A stretch of 64,000 nucleotides of DNA. Source: Polynucleobacter sp. 73C-SIWE. Lineage in GTDB: Bacteria; Pseudomonadota; Gammaproteobacteria; Burkholderiales; Burkholderiaceae. A model generated the notes under the pieces. That model worked only from the letters and a program-made list of their open reading frames with translations, searched no databases and was not told the origin of the DNA. Location: NCBI RefSeq assembly GCF_018882465.1, contig NZ_JACVOK010000001.1, positions 1,054,001 to 1,118,000 of the forward strand. Direction: 5' to 3'. Shown one piece after another: positions 45,375 through 52,844 of this stretch (within the stretch, counting starts at the first letter, position 1; every line of letters starts with the position of its first letter). A program made the translations under genes and the position numbers.

Positions 45375-46634
45375 ATGCAAGCACCATTAAGAATTCGTAA
45401 ATACATCTCTCTGGGTATTGCCAGTCTTTTTTTAGGCGGCTGCACCTCTCCGCTGACTCCAGACTTTGGGCAGATGTCTGCTAAATATGCCAACTCTCTT
45501 GAGCAATACCAGATCAATATGATTTTCCAAAATATATTGCGCGCCTCAGAGAATAGACCAGTAAGCTTTTTGGATATGCCAACAATCAATGGTTCTGGAT
45601 CAATTGGCGTAACACCTTCTGTGAGCGCTTTGTTTACTGGCGGAGCAATACCCTACAACGCTAGCTATCAAGTAATTCAAGGCGGGCTTTCATATGCAAC
45701 ACCAAGTACTTCACTGACGTTGAATAATACGTTTAATTTCACCCAATCCTCTTTGGATAATGCGGTGTTCTGGAAGAACTATCTCAGTGAGCTACCAAAG
45801 GAGACTGTAAAATATTTCTCTCACAATCACATTCCAAAAGAAGTGCTCTTGAGTTTGGTGGTTGATGAGATTGAAATCTTTGAGGCAAATGGCAAAACTA
45901 CAGTATTAGTCAATAATCCACTAAGACCAGAGCACCCACAGTTTCAGCAATCTCTTTATAGGCTCATCAATAATGGCTTTACTGCGGAGCTAATTGATAC
46001 ATCAGAGAAGCTGGGCCCTCCAATTACCATGGAAAAAGTTACCCCAAGGTTTGGAGAAACTGCTTTTACGATGTTTAAAGATTCAAATATCACACTCAAA
46101 TCGGTCGGCAGCCCTAAAAACCCACTCTATCAGCCGATTCAGGTCTCTAGCATGTATAAGCTTTGCATTAATTCAGATCAGTTTGCAAATTACCTGCCAA
46201 CAAAAAAGTATGGCCAAACCTTTTACTGCGAAAACAACAATCAAGAAGACTTGGCAAAAACAAGTGCTGCTAAAAAAGCGCAACCTACACTGATTGTTCG
46301 TATTCGATCTACGAATAATGTTTTTGAATATTTAGGGAAAGTGGTTAGAGCTCAACTAGCTGAAAAGCCTTATCTAATTACCTTGCCTCCTACGGCAGAC
46401 ACCTTTAATAGCAATCGCGGTAAATTAAATCAATATGCTTTATTAGTTGTGGACAAAGATAAGCCAAAACCAAAACCTTTTGCGGTAATCGAAGGGCTTG
46501 ATGGGGATACTTATAGCATTCCCAGTGAGAACAATGGTTATTCACCTCTAACAATCAAACTGTTAGCGCAATTGATGTCGCTACAAAAGGTTCCGGGAAG
46601 TATTCCGGCTTCACCATCGGTATTGCTAAAGTAG
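45375..46634 (+). CDS. Hypothetical lipoprotein
   Basis: The 419-residue protein has a lipoprotein signal (IASLFLGGCTSP, cysteine near residue 23) and no further membrane segments. The mature part contains a serine-, threonine- and asparagine-rich stretch (about residues 70-120), which reads as beta structure, followed by a mixed alpha/beta region. I do not recognise a family. It sits alone between the small proline-rich lipoprotein gene (divergent) and the DUF6671 gene (convergent). Confidence 0.75.
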   Translation: MQAPLRIRKYISLGIASLFLGGCTSPLTPDFGQMSAKYANSLEQYQINMIFQNILRASENRPVSFLDMPTINGSGSIGVTPSVSALFTGGAIPYNASYQVIQGGLSYATPSTSLTLNNTFNFTQSSLDNAVFWKNYLSELPKETVKYFSHNHIPKEVLLSLVVDEIEIFEANGKTTVLVNNPLRPEHPQFQQSLYRLINNGFTAELIDTSEKLGPPITMEKVTPRFGETAFTMFKDSNITLKSVGSPKNPLYQPIQVSSMYKLCINSDQFANYLPTKKYGQTFYCENNNQEDLAKTSAAKKAQPTLIVRIRSTNNVFEYLGKVVRAQLAEKPYLITLPPTADTFNSNRGKLNQYALLVVDKDKPKPKPFAVIEGLDGDTYSIPSENNGYSPLTIKLLAQLMSLQKVPGSIPASPSVLLK

Positions 46635-46663
46635 CTTTCAGCTAACTAGTCAAAAGTTCACTA

Positions 46664-47509
46664 TTATGGATTGCAATGTTTGCATTTTGAGGGGTCTGCA
46701 AAGCGTAGAACTTTCATGCCTTCGGTATCTTGATGATCACACTTGAGGCACCCCCAAATTTTGGCAACCTCTTGATCGGTAGGCAGTCCGCAGGCATTAC
46801 AGGGTAGCCCACGCTGAATATCTTTGACCCAAAATCCTGGTGTTTGACATTTAGGGCACAAGGACTTCATCTTCTGAGCGAGATCCATGGTGGCCTTGCG
46901 AATGTTTTCCATGCGAGTTGGGTTTGCAAAAGCACGAAGATCATTTTCAACATAGACAATGCCTTTGGATGAAAGTGCTTTTGCCCACTTAAATGAATCC
47001 TTCAATTCAGCTAGGTCTTTAATGCCTTTTCTAGATTGTGGGTGGTACTCATCGGTAGGCTTGATCACTAAATAATGTGGTGGGAAAAGAGCTGAATCAG
47101 CAAACTGCGATAACTCTTCCCAATGACTAAAGTAGCCACTATCACTTTGAGCGGGCGCCCCAGAAAAGCCAGTGAGCTCTAAATCATTTTTCTGATCAAT
47201 TAATACTACTAATTCATTATTCCAAGACAGGATACCTGCGTAGGGGTCATTCACAAAGGCGCCTTCGTTCGCAATTCCTAAGTCGAGATTGAGCAGTTCC
47301 ATGCCAAGCTGCGCTTTTTTACGAGCTGCATCTAGTTGCGATCCATATCTGGGGATTTCTTGTGTGAAGGTACCCAATAAATCTGTGTCATAAGCATCAG
47401 TTTGCTTTATCTGGCACCCAAGTTCTGCATCCAATACAGAAGAAATGACTGCTTCCTTACCATGCTTAGTTAATAAGCTAGCCGATCGATTGCGAAAGAT
47501 GCTCATCAA
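46664..47509 (-). CDS. DUF6671 family zinc-ribbon protein
   Basis: The 281-residue protein starts MMSIFRNRSASLLTKHGKEAVIS and contains GIANEGAFVNDPYAGI and ELVVLIDQKNDLELTGFSG, features I associate with DUF6671. Its C-terminus has two zinc ribbons: LCPKCQTPGFWVKDIQRGLPCNACG and WGCLKCDH...CKHCNP. Function is not known. It lies 9 bases downstream of the SbtA-type transporter, so they are probably co-transcribed. Confidence 0.75.
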   Translation of the reverse strand: MMSIFRNRSASLLTKHGKEAVISSVLDAELGCQIKQTDAYDTDLLGTFTQEIPRYGSQLDAARKKAQLGMELLNLDLGIANEGAFVNDPYAGILSWNNELVVLIDQKNDLELTGFSGAPAQSDSGYFSHWEELSQFADSALFPPHYLVIKPTDEYHPQSRKGIKDLAELKDSFKWAKALSSKGIVYVENDLRAFANPTRMENIRKATMDLAQKMKSLCPKCQTPGFWVKDIQRGLPCNACGLPTDQEVAKIWGCLKCDHQDTEGMKVLRFADPSKCKHCNP

Positions 47510-47518
47510 ACTATTGCT

Positions 47519-48487
47519 TTACAAAAATAGTTTGGCAATCATGGTGTACAGCGGAATGCCAAGAATGATATTGAACGGAAAGGTAATCCCTAGAGACATT
47601 CCCATATAGAGCCCTGGGTTCACCTCTGGCAGGGCATGACGTAATACTGCAGGTACTGCAATATAAGATGCACTTGAGGCAAGCACCATGAGCAAAATAG
47701 TATTGCCTAATGGCAGTCCAATCAATTTACAAAGTACTAAAGCGAGTAATGCATGGGAGAGGGGTGACCCGATAGCATAGAGGAGAGTGATAGGAGGTTT
47801 ACCTCTTAAGCCTTTGATGTTTCTCGCTGCCATCAAACCCATATCTAGTAAGAAAAATGCCAGCATGCCTTTAAATAAATCAATTGAAAAAGGCGCCATG
47901 AGTTTTTGACCAGCATCACCACTGACTAGAGCTACCACCATCGAGCCCAGAAGAAGTAGCTGCGCGCCATCGGTAAAGGATTCATGCAGTATTTTGGAAA
48001 TACTGGAGGCTTCTTGTTTTACCGTTGGGTCATTTGACTGGGATGCACGTGCTTTATTGGCTAACACAATTGCCAGAATGATTGCTGGCGACTCCATGAG
48101 CGCCATAGCAGCAGCCATATGACCACCATAATCAATATTAAATTGATCCAAATACTGGGTGGCAGTAATAAACGTAACGGCACTAACTGATCCATAAGTA
48201 GCAGCAATTGCTGCAGCATCAAATACACTTAAGGTTCTTCTCAGCAAAAGATATCCAATGATTGGAATAATGATCGCTAGAAAAATGGCTAGACCTAATG
48301 AAAAGGCAATCTCACTAGTAAAGCCCGACTTATGTAGAGCAAAGCCGCCTTTTAAACCTAGAGCCATTAATAAGTAAAGCGATAAGAATCGAGAGATTTG
48401 TGGGGGTATCTCGAGATTGGATTTAACGCTTCCAGCAAATACGCCAAAGATAAAAAATAGAATGGCGGGATCAAGAAAGTTAGTCAT
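47519..48487 (-). CDS. Sodium-dependent bicarbonate transporter family permease (SbtA-like)
   Basis: The 322-residue protein has about ten membrane segments. LSLYLLMALGLKGGFALH, ATYGSVSAVTFITATQYLD and MAAAMALMESPAIILAIVLANK match the two inverted repeats of SbtA, the high-affinity Na+/HCO3- symporter of cyanobacteria. In heterotrophs the SbtA family may supply bicarbonate for carboxylation reactions. The cyanobacterial PII-like regulator SbtB is not next to it. A LysR regulator gene precedes it by 27 bases and a DUF6671 gene follows. Confidence 0.87.
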   Translation of the reverse strand: MTNFLDPAILFFIFGVFAGSVKSNLEIPPQISRFLSLYLLMALGLKGGFALHKSGFTSEIAFSLGLAIFLAIIIPIIGYLLLRRTLSVFDAAAIAATYGSVSAVTFITATQYLDQFNIDYGGHMAAAMALMESPAIILAIVLANKARASQSNDPTVKQEASSISKILHESFTDGAQLLLLGSMVVALVSGDAGQKLMAPFSIDLFKGMLAFFLLDMGLMAARNIKGLRGKPPITLLYAIGSPLSHALLALVLCKLIGLPLGNTILLMVLASSASYIAVPAVLRHALPEVNPGLYMGMSLGITFPFNIILGIPLYTMIAKLFL

Positions 48488-48514
48488 AGATTTGCTTTAC
48501 ACGGCAATCACAGG

Positions 48515-49393
48515 CTATTGCTTAATAATTGCCTGCACGAGTGGATGCTGAATTTTCTTCTCAGACCTGATGGCATAGAAGTATTCATAAATCTCCTCAC
48601 AGTCCCCTAGGAACTCCATCCCATAGGTCTCCTTGAGATCTTTCTCAACCATTTTGCCTGCTGGAAAAACTCCGAGACCACTGGCTGCAAAGGTTTTGAG
48701 TAGGGCGCTATCCTCAAACTCGCCAACGATATTAGGGGTAATGCCATGCTTGCTAAACCATTGGTCAATCAAGAAGCGAACTGTAGAGTGTGCTGTTGGA
48801 AGAAGCACTGGCAACTCTCTAAGGCATTCAGGAAAATTTCTTTTAGAATTTTTCACAAATTGTTTTGGGCTGAACCAAGCCATTGAAGTTCTCGTAAGCT
48901 CTTCGCTGTAAACATTCAGGTTTTTATTGTGCGGTGCAGGGCGGTCTGCTAAGATAATATCCAGACGATGCAAAGCAAGATCTGCTAACAAACTTTCAAA
49001 ATCACCCTCATGAGCAATGAGCTGAACATCCTTATTTTTTAGGATCGGTTCCAGTAGCTGTCTAGTGATTAGTTTTGGTAAGCCATCTGATACGCCAATG
49101 CTGATTTTTGTTTTTGGAGATTTAGCAGCATCTCGTACCGCCTCTGGTAGTTTTTCTCCGATAGAAAAAATCTGATCAGCAATTTCTAGGGCGGCAAAGC
49201 CAGATTCTGTGAGAGCAATACCGCGTCCAGCGGGTTTAAAGAGTAAATATCCCAGTGATTTTTCTAGCTCGTGCACTTGAGCGCTAATCGTTTGAATAGC
49301 CATATCCAGACGCTCTGCTGCTTTGGACATGCTGCCTTCTTTAGCTACTACCCAGAAGTAGTAGAGGTGTCGGTAATTATAGGAATTTGTCAT
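48515..49393 (-). CDS. LysR-family transcriptional regulator (NhaR-like)
   Basis: The 292-residue protein has an N-terminal winged helix (YNYRHLYYFWVVAKEGSMSKAAERL, then ISAQVHELEKSLGYLLF) and a periplasmic-binding-like effector domain. The N-terminal YRHLYYFW pattern is typical of NhaR, which activates a sodium/proton antiporter gene in E. coli in response to sodium. Here it is followed directly by an SbtA-like sodium-coupled bicarbonate transporter, a fitting target. It is transcribed divergently from the TerC-Usp gene, so the 125-base gap may carry binding sites for both directions. Confidence 0.88.
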   Translation of the reverse strand: MTNSYNYRHLYYFWVVAKEGSMSKAAERLDMAIQTISAQVHELEKSLGYLLFKPAGRGIALTESGFAALEIADQIFSIGEKLPEAVRDAAKSPKTKISIGVSDGLPKLITRQLLEPILKNKDVQLIAHEGDFESLLADLALHRLDIILADRPAPHNKNLNVYSEELTRTSMAWFSPKQFVKNSKRNFPECLRELPVLLPTAHSTVRFLIDQWFSKHGITPNIVGEFEDSALLKTFAASGLGVFPAGKMVEKDLKETYGMEFLGDCEEIYEYFYAIRSEKKIQHPLVQAIIKQ

Positions 49394-49518
49394 AGTCAGG
49401 TTTTTCCGAAATTATTGTCAATATATATCTGCTTTTAGCTTAGTGCAAATATGCCTAAATTAACCCCATCGAGAGCCATGGCATTCATGTGCTCCTTTTT
49501 TGAAATGAGGTTATTAAA

Positions 49519-50799
49519 TTGGAACTATTTAGCCCTGATTTTTTTTCGGCACTACTTGCAATCATTGTGATTGATTTAGTTTTAGCTGGTGACAACGCAA
49601 TTGTGATTGCGATGGCTGCCAGAAATCTGCCGGCACACCTACAGAAGAAGGCCATTATCTGGGGTGCGGTAGGCGCTATTGCAGTAAGAAGTGCAATGAC
49701 GCTGGTGGTTGTTTATCTTTTAAAGATCCCAGGATTAATGCTCATTGGCGGTCTATTGCTAGTATGGATCGCTTATAAATTACTTAATCCTGCCCAAGAT
49801 GATGATGGTGGGAATGATCATGCATCAACCAGTTTTTGGGGTGCAATGAAAACCATCGTGATTGCTGATGCTGTGATGGGTTTGGATAATGTCTTAGCTG
49901 TAGCAGGTGCTTCCCATGGAAGTTATCTCCTAGTCGTATTAGGACTTTTAATCAGTATTCCTATTGTGATTTGGGGTTCCACTCAAATTCTGAAGCTGGT
50001 AGAGCGCTACCCATCGGTCACTTATATAGGTGCTGGCGTTTTGGCTTGGACAGCTGCAAAGATGATGACTTCCGAGCCGATGGTTCGCGAATTACCCTTG
50101 TTCCAAAATCCAGCATTCGACTATGCAATACAAGCACTAGTCATTCTAGGTGTGTTGTTTGGTGGATTTATTAACAGTCGGCGCTCGCTTGAAGAGATTA
50201 TTGCGCCAGCTGAAGTTGTTAGTGTTGTACCTGAAGTGCTGTTCGAAAAGCAGTCCCAAAAGCAGTCCCATATCTTAGGAGATGAAGTGATGAATAAAGT
50301 TCTCATTCCAGTTGATGATTCAAGCAACACCTTATTGGCCCTGAAACATGCAGTCAGTGCATATGGCAAGGATTCCAAAACTGAGTTTCATATTTGCAAT
50401 GTACAGCCCAGAATTTACCGCCACATTGGTAAGTTTTTGAGTAAACAAACGATTTCTGAGTGGCAAGAAGAGCGTGCAAAGTTAGCTGCACAGTCTGCTG
50501 CAGAGTATCTTGAAAGGGCTGGAGTAGGTTTCTCTTTTACTTACGTTACCGGTGACAAGGGCGAGGCCTTGCGTGATGAGGCGGTGCGACTAGGTTGCAG
50601 TCGAATTGTTATCGGCTCATCTAAGAAAAACTCACTCAGCAGATTGTTTGAAAATTCTGCTACGGCTAAATTGTTGGAAATCAGTGACATCCCAGTTGAA
50701 GTGGTCACTGGCAAATCTATTCCTACCCTAGAGCGTTGGGGTATCCCAGCAATTGGCGCAGGTGCCGCAACCGCAATCATGGCTGCTGTGATCGAATAG
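49519..50799 (+). CDS. TerC family membrane protein fused to a universal stress domain
   Basis: The start is TTG 49519 with TGAGG 8 bases upstream. Residues about 1-225 form a TerC domain with seven or so membrane segments (DLVLAGDNAIVIAMAARNLP and IVIADAVMGLDNVLAVAGA carry the acidic metal-binding residues). After a linker, residues about 258-397 form a UspA domain (NKVLIPVDDSSNTLLALKHA; DEAVRLGCSRIVIGSSKKNSLSRLF). TerC relatives such as Alx export manganese; the fused Usp part may bind nucleotide and regulate transport. The locus just downstream appears to be manganese-regulated. Confidence 0.88.
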   Translation: MELFSPDFFSALLAIIVIDLVLAGDNAIVIAMAARNLPAHLQKKAIIWGAVGAIAVRSAMTLVVVYLLKIPGLMLIGGLLLVWIAYKLLNPAQDDDGGNDHASTSFWGAMKTIVIADAVMGLDNVLAVAGASHGSYLLVVLGLLISIPIVIWGSTQILKLVERYPSVTYIGAGVLAWTAAKMMTSEPMVRELPLFQNPAFDYAIQALVILGVLFGGFINSRRSLEEIIAPAEVVSVVPEVLFEKQSQKQSHILGDEVMNKVLIPVDDSSNTLLALKHAVSAYGKDSKTEFHICNVQPRIYRHIGKFLSKQTISEWQEERAKLAAQSAAEYLERAGVGFSFTYVTGDKGEALRDEAVRLGCSRIVIGSSKKNSLSRLFENSATAKLLEISDIPVEVVTGKSIPTLERWGIPAIGAGAATAIMAAVIE

Positions 50800-50821
50800 T
50801 TTTCCCGCTGTTCTCTCTTTT

Positions 50822-50846
50822 GCCCTCCTCGCGAGGGCGTTTTTTT
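50822..50846 (+). terminator. Rho-independent terminator after terC-usp
   Basis: GCCCTC (50822-50827) pairs with GAGGGC (50833-50838) around CTCGC, followed by GTTTTTTTG. It ends the TerC-Usp transcript and isolates it from the HPF-like gene. Confidence 0.88.
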
Positions 50847-50890
50847 GTTTATATATTCGTTTAAAACAGAATAAATATCAATAAAACTCT

Positions 50891-50909
50891 GCTTTATTAA
50901 GAATAAAGC
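50891..50909. repeat. Perfect 8-bp hairpin upstream of the HPF-like gene
   Basis: GCTTTATT (50891-50898) and AATAAAGC (50902-50909) form a perfect inverted repeat with a 3-base loop, 39 bases before the HPF-like start. No T tract follows, so an operator or mRNA-stability element is more likely than a terminator. The arms are identical to those at 36577-36603. Confidence 0.5.
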
Positions 50910-50947
50910 GTTCTTTATATTAAGAGCTCAATCAACTCAGGAGATTA

Positions 50948-51283
50948 ATGATGGATGTCATACTAGACAGTAAAGACGGCATTGAAGCAGAACTTAAAAC
51001 CTTTACTGAGAATCGCGCGAAGTTTTCTCTTAAGCGCCTGGTTTGGTTGGTCCGAAAAATCAAAGTGAAATACTCTTTGGTGACCAACGCAAAATCCAGT
51101 TGTAACCAAAATTGCCGCATCGAGCTGCAAACCTTTGATCATCGCTTGATTGAGGTCAGCATTACTGCCAGAGATCGCCGTGCTACCCCAGAGATGGGCT
51201 TGAAAAAAGTCTACAAGCACATTCAGAGGGCATTGAATAAGACCCAAAAATATGGACGAATATCTCAATATGTCTATGCTTGA
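50948..51283 (+). CDS. HPF/RaiA family ribosome-associated protein
   Basis: The 111-residue protein resembles divergent hibernation-promoting factor/RaiA-like proteins of betaproteobacteria: FSLKRLVWLVRKIKVKYSLV, CRIELQTFDHRLIEVSITARDRRA and LKKVYKHIQRALNKTQ, with the beta-alpha-beta layout and basic face of HPF. AGGAG lies just upstream; tandem ATG codons at 50948 and 50951 are both possible. It stands between the TerC-Usp terminator and the manganese riboswitch leader. Confidence 0.75.
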   Translation: MMDVILDSKDGIEAELKTFTENRAKFSLKRLVWLVRKIKVKYSLVTNAKSSCNQNCRIELQTFDHRLIEVSITARDRRATPEMGLKKVYKHIQRALNKTQKYGRISQYVYA

Positions 51284-51327
51284 TCAAGCATCCTATTTTT
51301 TAATAGAACTGTGATCTAATTAGGCAG

Positions 51328-51439
51328 ATAAACGGGGAGTAGCCTGCCCAGCAATGGGTCCTATATATCGACATTACGACTGCAAGGTCCGGTATATGGG
51401 TAATTTACTAAGGCAAGACCATTTAACTTATGTAAATGG
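51328..51439 (+). promoter_or_regulatory. Manganese riboswitch (yybP-ykoY type)
   Basis: The two hallmark strands of this riboswitch are present: GGGGAGTAG at 51334-51342 and GGCAAGACC at 51412-51420. P1 can form between 51329-51335 and 51419-51425 with one mismatch; GCC (51342-51344) pairs with GGC (51412-51414). A CCCA-GCAA-TGGG hairpin (51347-51358) follows, then a 7-bp helix CCTATAT (51360-51366) with ATATGGG (51394-51400), with CGACATTAC at 51369-51377 where the second conserved loop is expected. The P1 3' strand CCATTTA (51419-51425) can instead pair with TAAATGG (51433-51439), a plausible switching hairpin. yybP-ykoY RNAs sense Mn2+ and raise expression of exporters. The metal RND operon starts 140 bases downstream. 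Confidence 0.85.
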
Positions 51440-51458
51440 CCAAATTTTGAACTTTTTA

Positions 51459-51511
51459 CCCCAATTGATAGTCACTAGCACTTTTTATCGTCTGTTTGCC
51501 CCAAATTGGGG
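51459..51511 (+). promoter_or_regulatory. Long-range stem in the leader of the RND operon
   Basis: CCCCAATT (51459-51466) is perfectly complementary to AATTGGGG (51504-51511); the right arm can alternatively form a local hairpin CCCCA-AAT-TGGGG (51499-51511). These exclusive structures lie between the riboswitch and the first gene and may be part of its expression platform. No T tract follows, so translational or Rho-linked control would be more likely than simple termination. Confidence 0.4.
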
Positions 51512-51578
51512 ACGTCTCCTTGTGCTTCTAGCAGAGGGGTTGGATAATTCATCTTTAAATTCATCACAAGTTGATCGC

Positions 51579-52844
51579 ATGAGGTTGTACCGTTGGCTTC
51601 TATTTGTATTCGCTAGTACTTTATTGCTTGCTAGTGCCTCTGCGCAGACCAAGAAGTCCTATACGATAAACGACTTGATTTCGATATCACTGGAGTCTAG
51701 CCCTCAAGTCTTGGCAGCACGCGATCAGTCAAAAGCCATTAAGGGTCAGTTATCAACCGCTCGGGCGATTCCGAATCCAGAGTTTGAGATCAGCACAGGT
51801 CAGCAGCGGTCAGTAACTGGGCCATTAACAGTTGGCAATGTCTCTTCTTGGGCAGTAACGCAGCCATTGGATATGCCATACACCCGTTATCCCAGAGTCA
51901 ATGCAGCCGAAGCCAATTTACGGGCAGCTGAGGCAACTCGGATCGCCTTTGAGATTGAAACTATTTCAAGAGTACAGCAACGTTTTTACGAGTTGATGCG
52001 TCGTGAAGCAGAATCTAAGGCGACAGAAGAGGATATGAGTTTAACCAAGCAGATTCGTGATCGTATGCAAATTCGTTATGACGTTGGTGAAACTGCAAGG
52101 TTTGAATTAATTCGAGTACAAACCGAATTTCTGAATGCACAAATCGCCAACGAGTCTAGCAAGCTGCGGGTAGAGCAAGCACGCAGTCAACTTCGACAGG
52201 TGGTGGGCCATAATTTACCAGCTGATTATGAAGTGGTAGCAGAGCAGCCCAAGATCGAAACCTTGCCGCCCTTGTCAGCATTATTGAACGAAGTGCAGAC
52301 GCAAAGCCCTGAGTTACAAAAAGCAAAGGCTGAGGTTGAGGCAACTGAATCAAAATTAAGCTTTGAAAAAAATTCTCGCTTACCCCGTTTGGCCTTTAAA
52401 GCCTCTCAATATAACGATCCCAACTTCACCGATCGACTATATGGCTTGCAAATTAGCATCCCCATCTGGGACTTTAGGGGCGGTCAAATTGATGAGGCGC
52501 AAGCAAATGCATCTAAGGCAAAGAATCAATTAAATGCTCAGATTCAAAGTCTGGACCAGCAACTAGAGACAGCTTATAAGCTTTATCAAATGACTAGTTA
52601 TCAAGTTAAGGTGCTGAGCCAAGAGGTTGTGCAATTAGCGGCAAGTGCGCAACGTATTGCAGAGGTCTCCTATCGATATGGAGAGCGAGGCATGCTGGAG
52701 TACTTAGATGCGCAGAGGACATTTCGTGCGGCTAGAAATGATTTGATAAAAGCCCGTTTTGATTTGGCATCGGTGGTAACGGAAATTCAGAGATTAAGAG
52801 CAAGCCCAGAGTGGTTGGCGAAGATAGAAAGTGGAATGCAATGA
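51579..52844 (+). CDS. TolC-like outer-membrane protein of a heavy-metal RND pump (CzcC-like)
   Basis: From ATG 51579 the protein has 421 residues with a signal peptide (MRLYRWLLFVFASTLLLASASAQ). The open frame extends upstream to 51354, but that part lies over the riboswitch and is leader. The mature part shows the two outer-membrane efflux repeats: LISISLESSPQVLAARDQ, FELIRVQTEFLNAQIANESS and RYGERGMLEYLDAQRTF. It would form the outer-membrane channel of the tripartite exporter with the next two genes. Its stop overlaps the adaptor start (ATGA). Confidence 0.88.
   Translation: MRLYRWLLFVFASTLLLASASAQTKKSYTINDLISISLESSPQVLAARDQSKAIKGQLSTARAIPNPEFEISTGQQRSVTGPLTVGNVSSWAVTQPLDMPYTRYPRVNAAEANLRAAEATRIAFEIETISRVQQRFYELMRREAESKATEEDMSLTKQIRDRMQIRYDVGETARFELIRVQTEFLNAQIANESSKLRVEQARSQLRQVVGHNLPADYEVVAEQPKIETLPPLSALLNEVQTQSPELQKAKAEVEATESKLSFEKNSRLPRLAFKASQYNDPNFTDRLYGLQISIPIWDFRGGQIDEAQANASKAKNQLNAQIQSLDQQLETAYKLYQMTSYQVKVLSQEVVQLAASAQRIAEVSYRYGERGMLEYLDAQRTFRAARNDLIKARFDLASVVTEIQRLRASPEWLAKIESGMQ

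Noticed and set aside
51354..51578. Upstream in-frame extension of the CzcC-like gene
   Set aside because: It lies over the riboswitch and leader, lacks a signal peptide, and the ATG at 51579 gives a perfect export signal.
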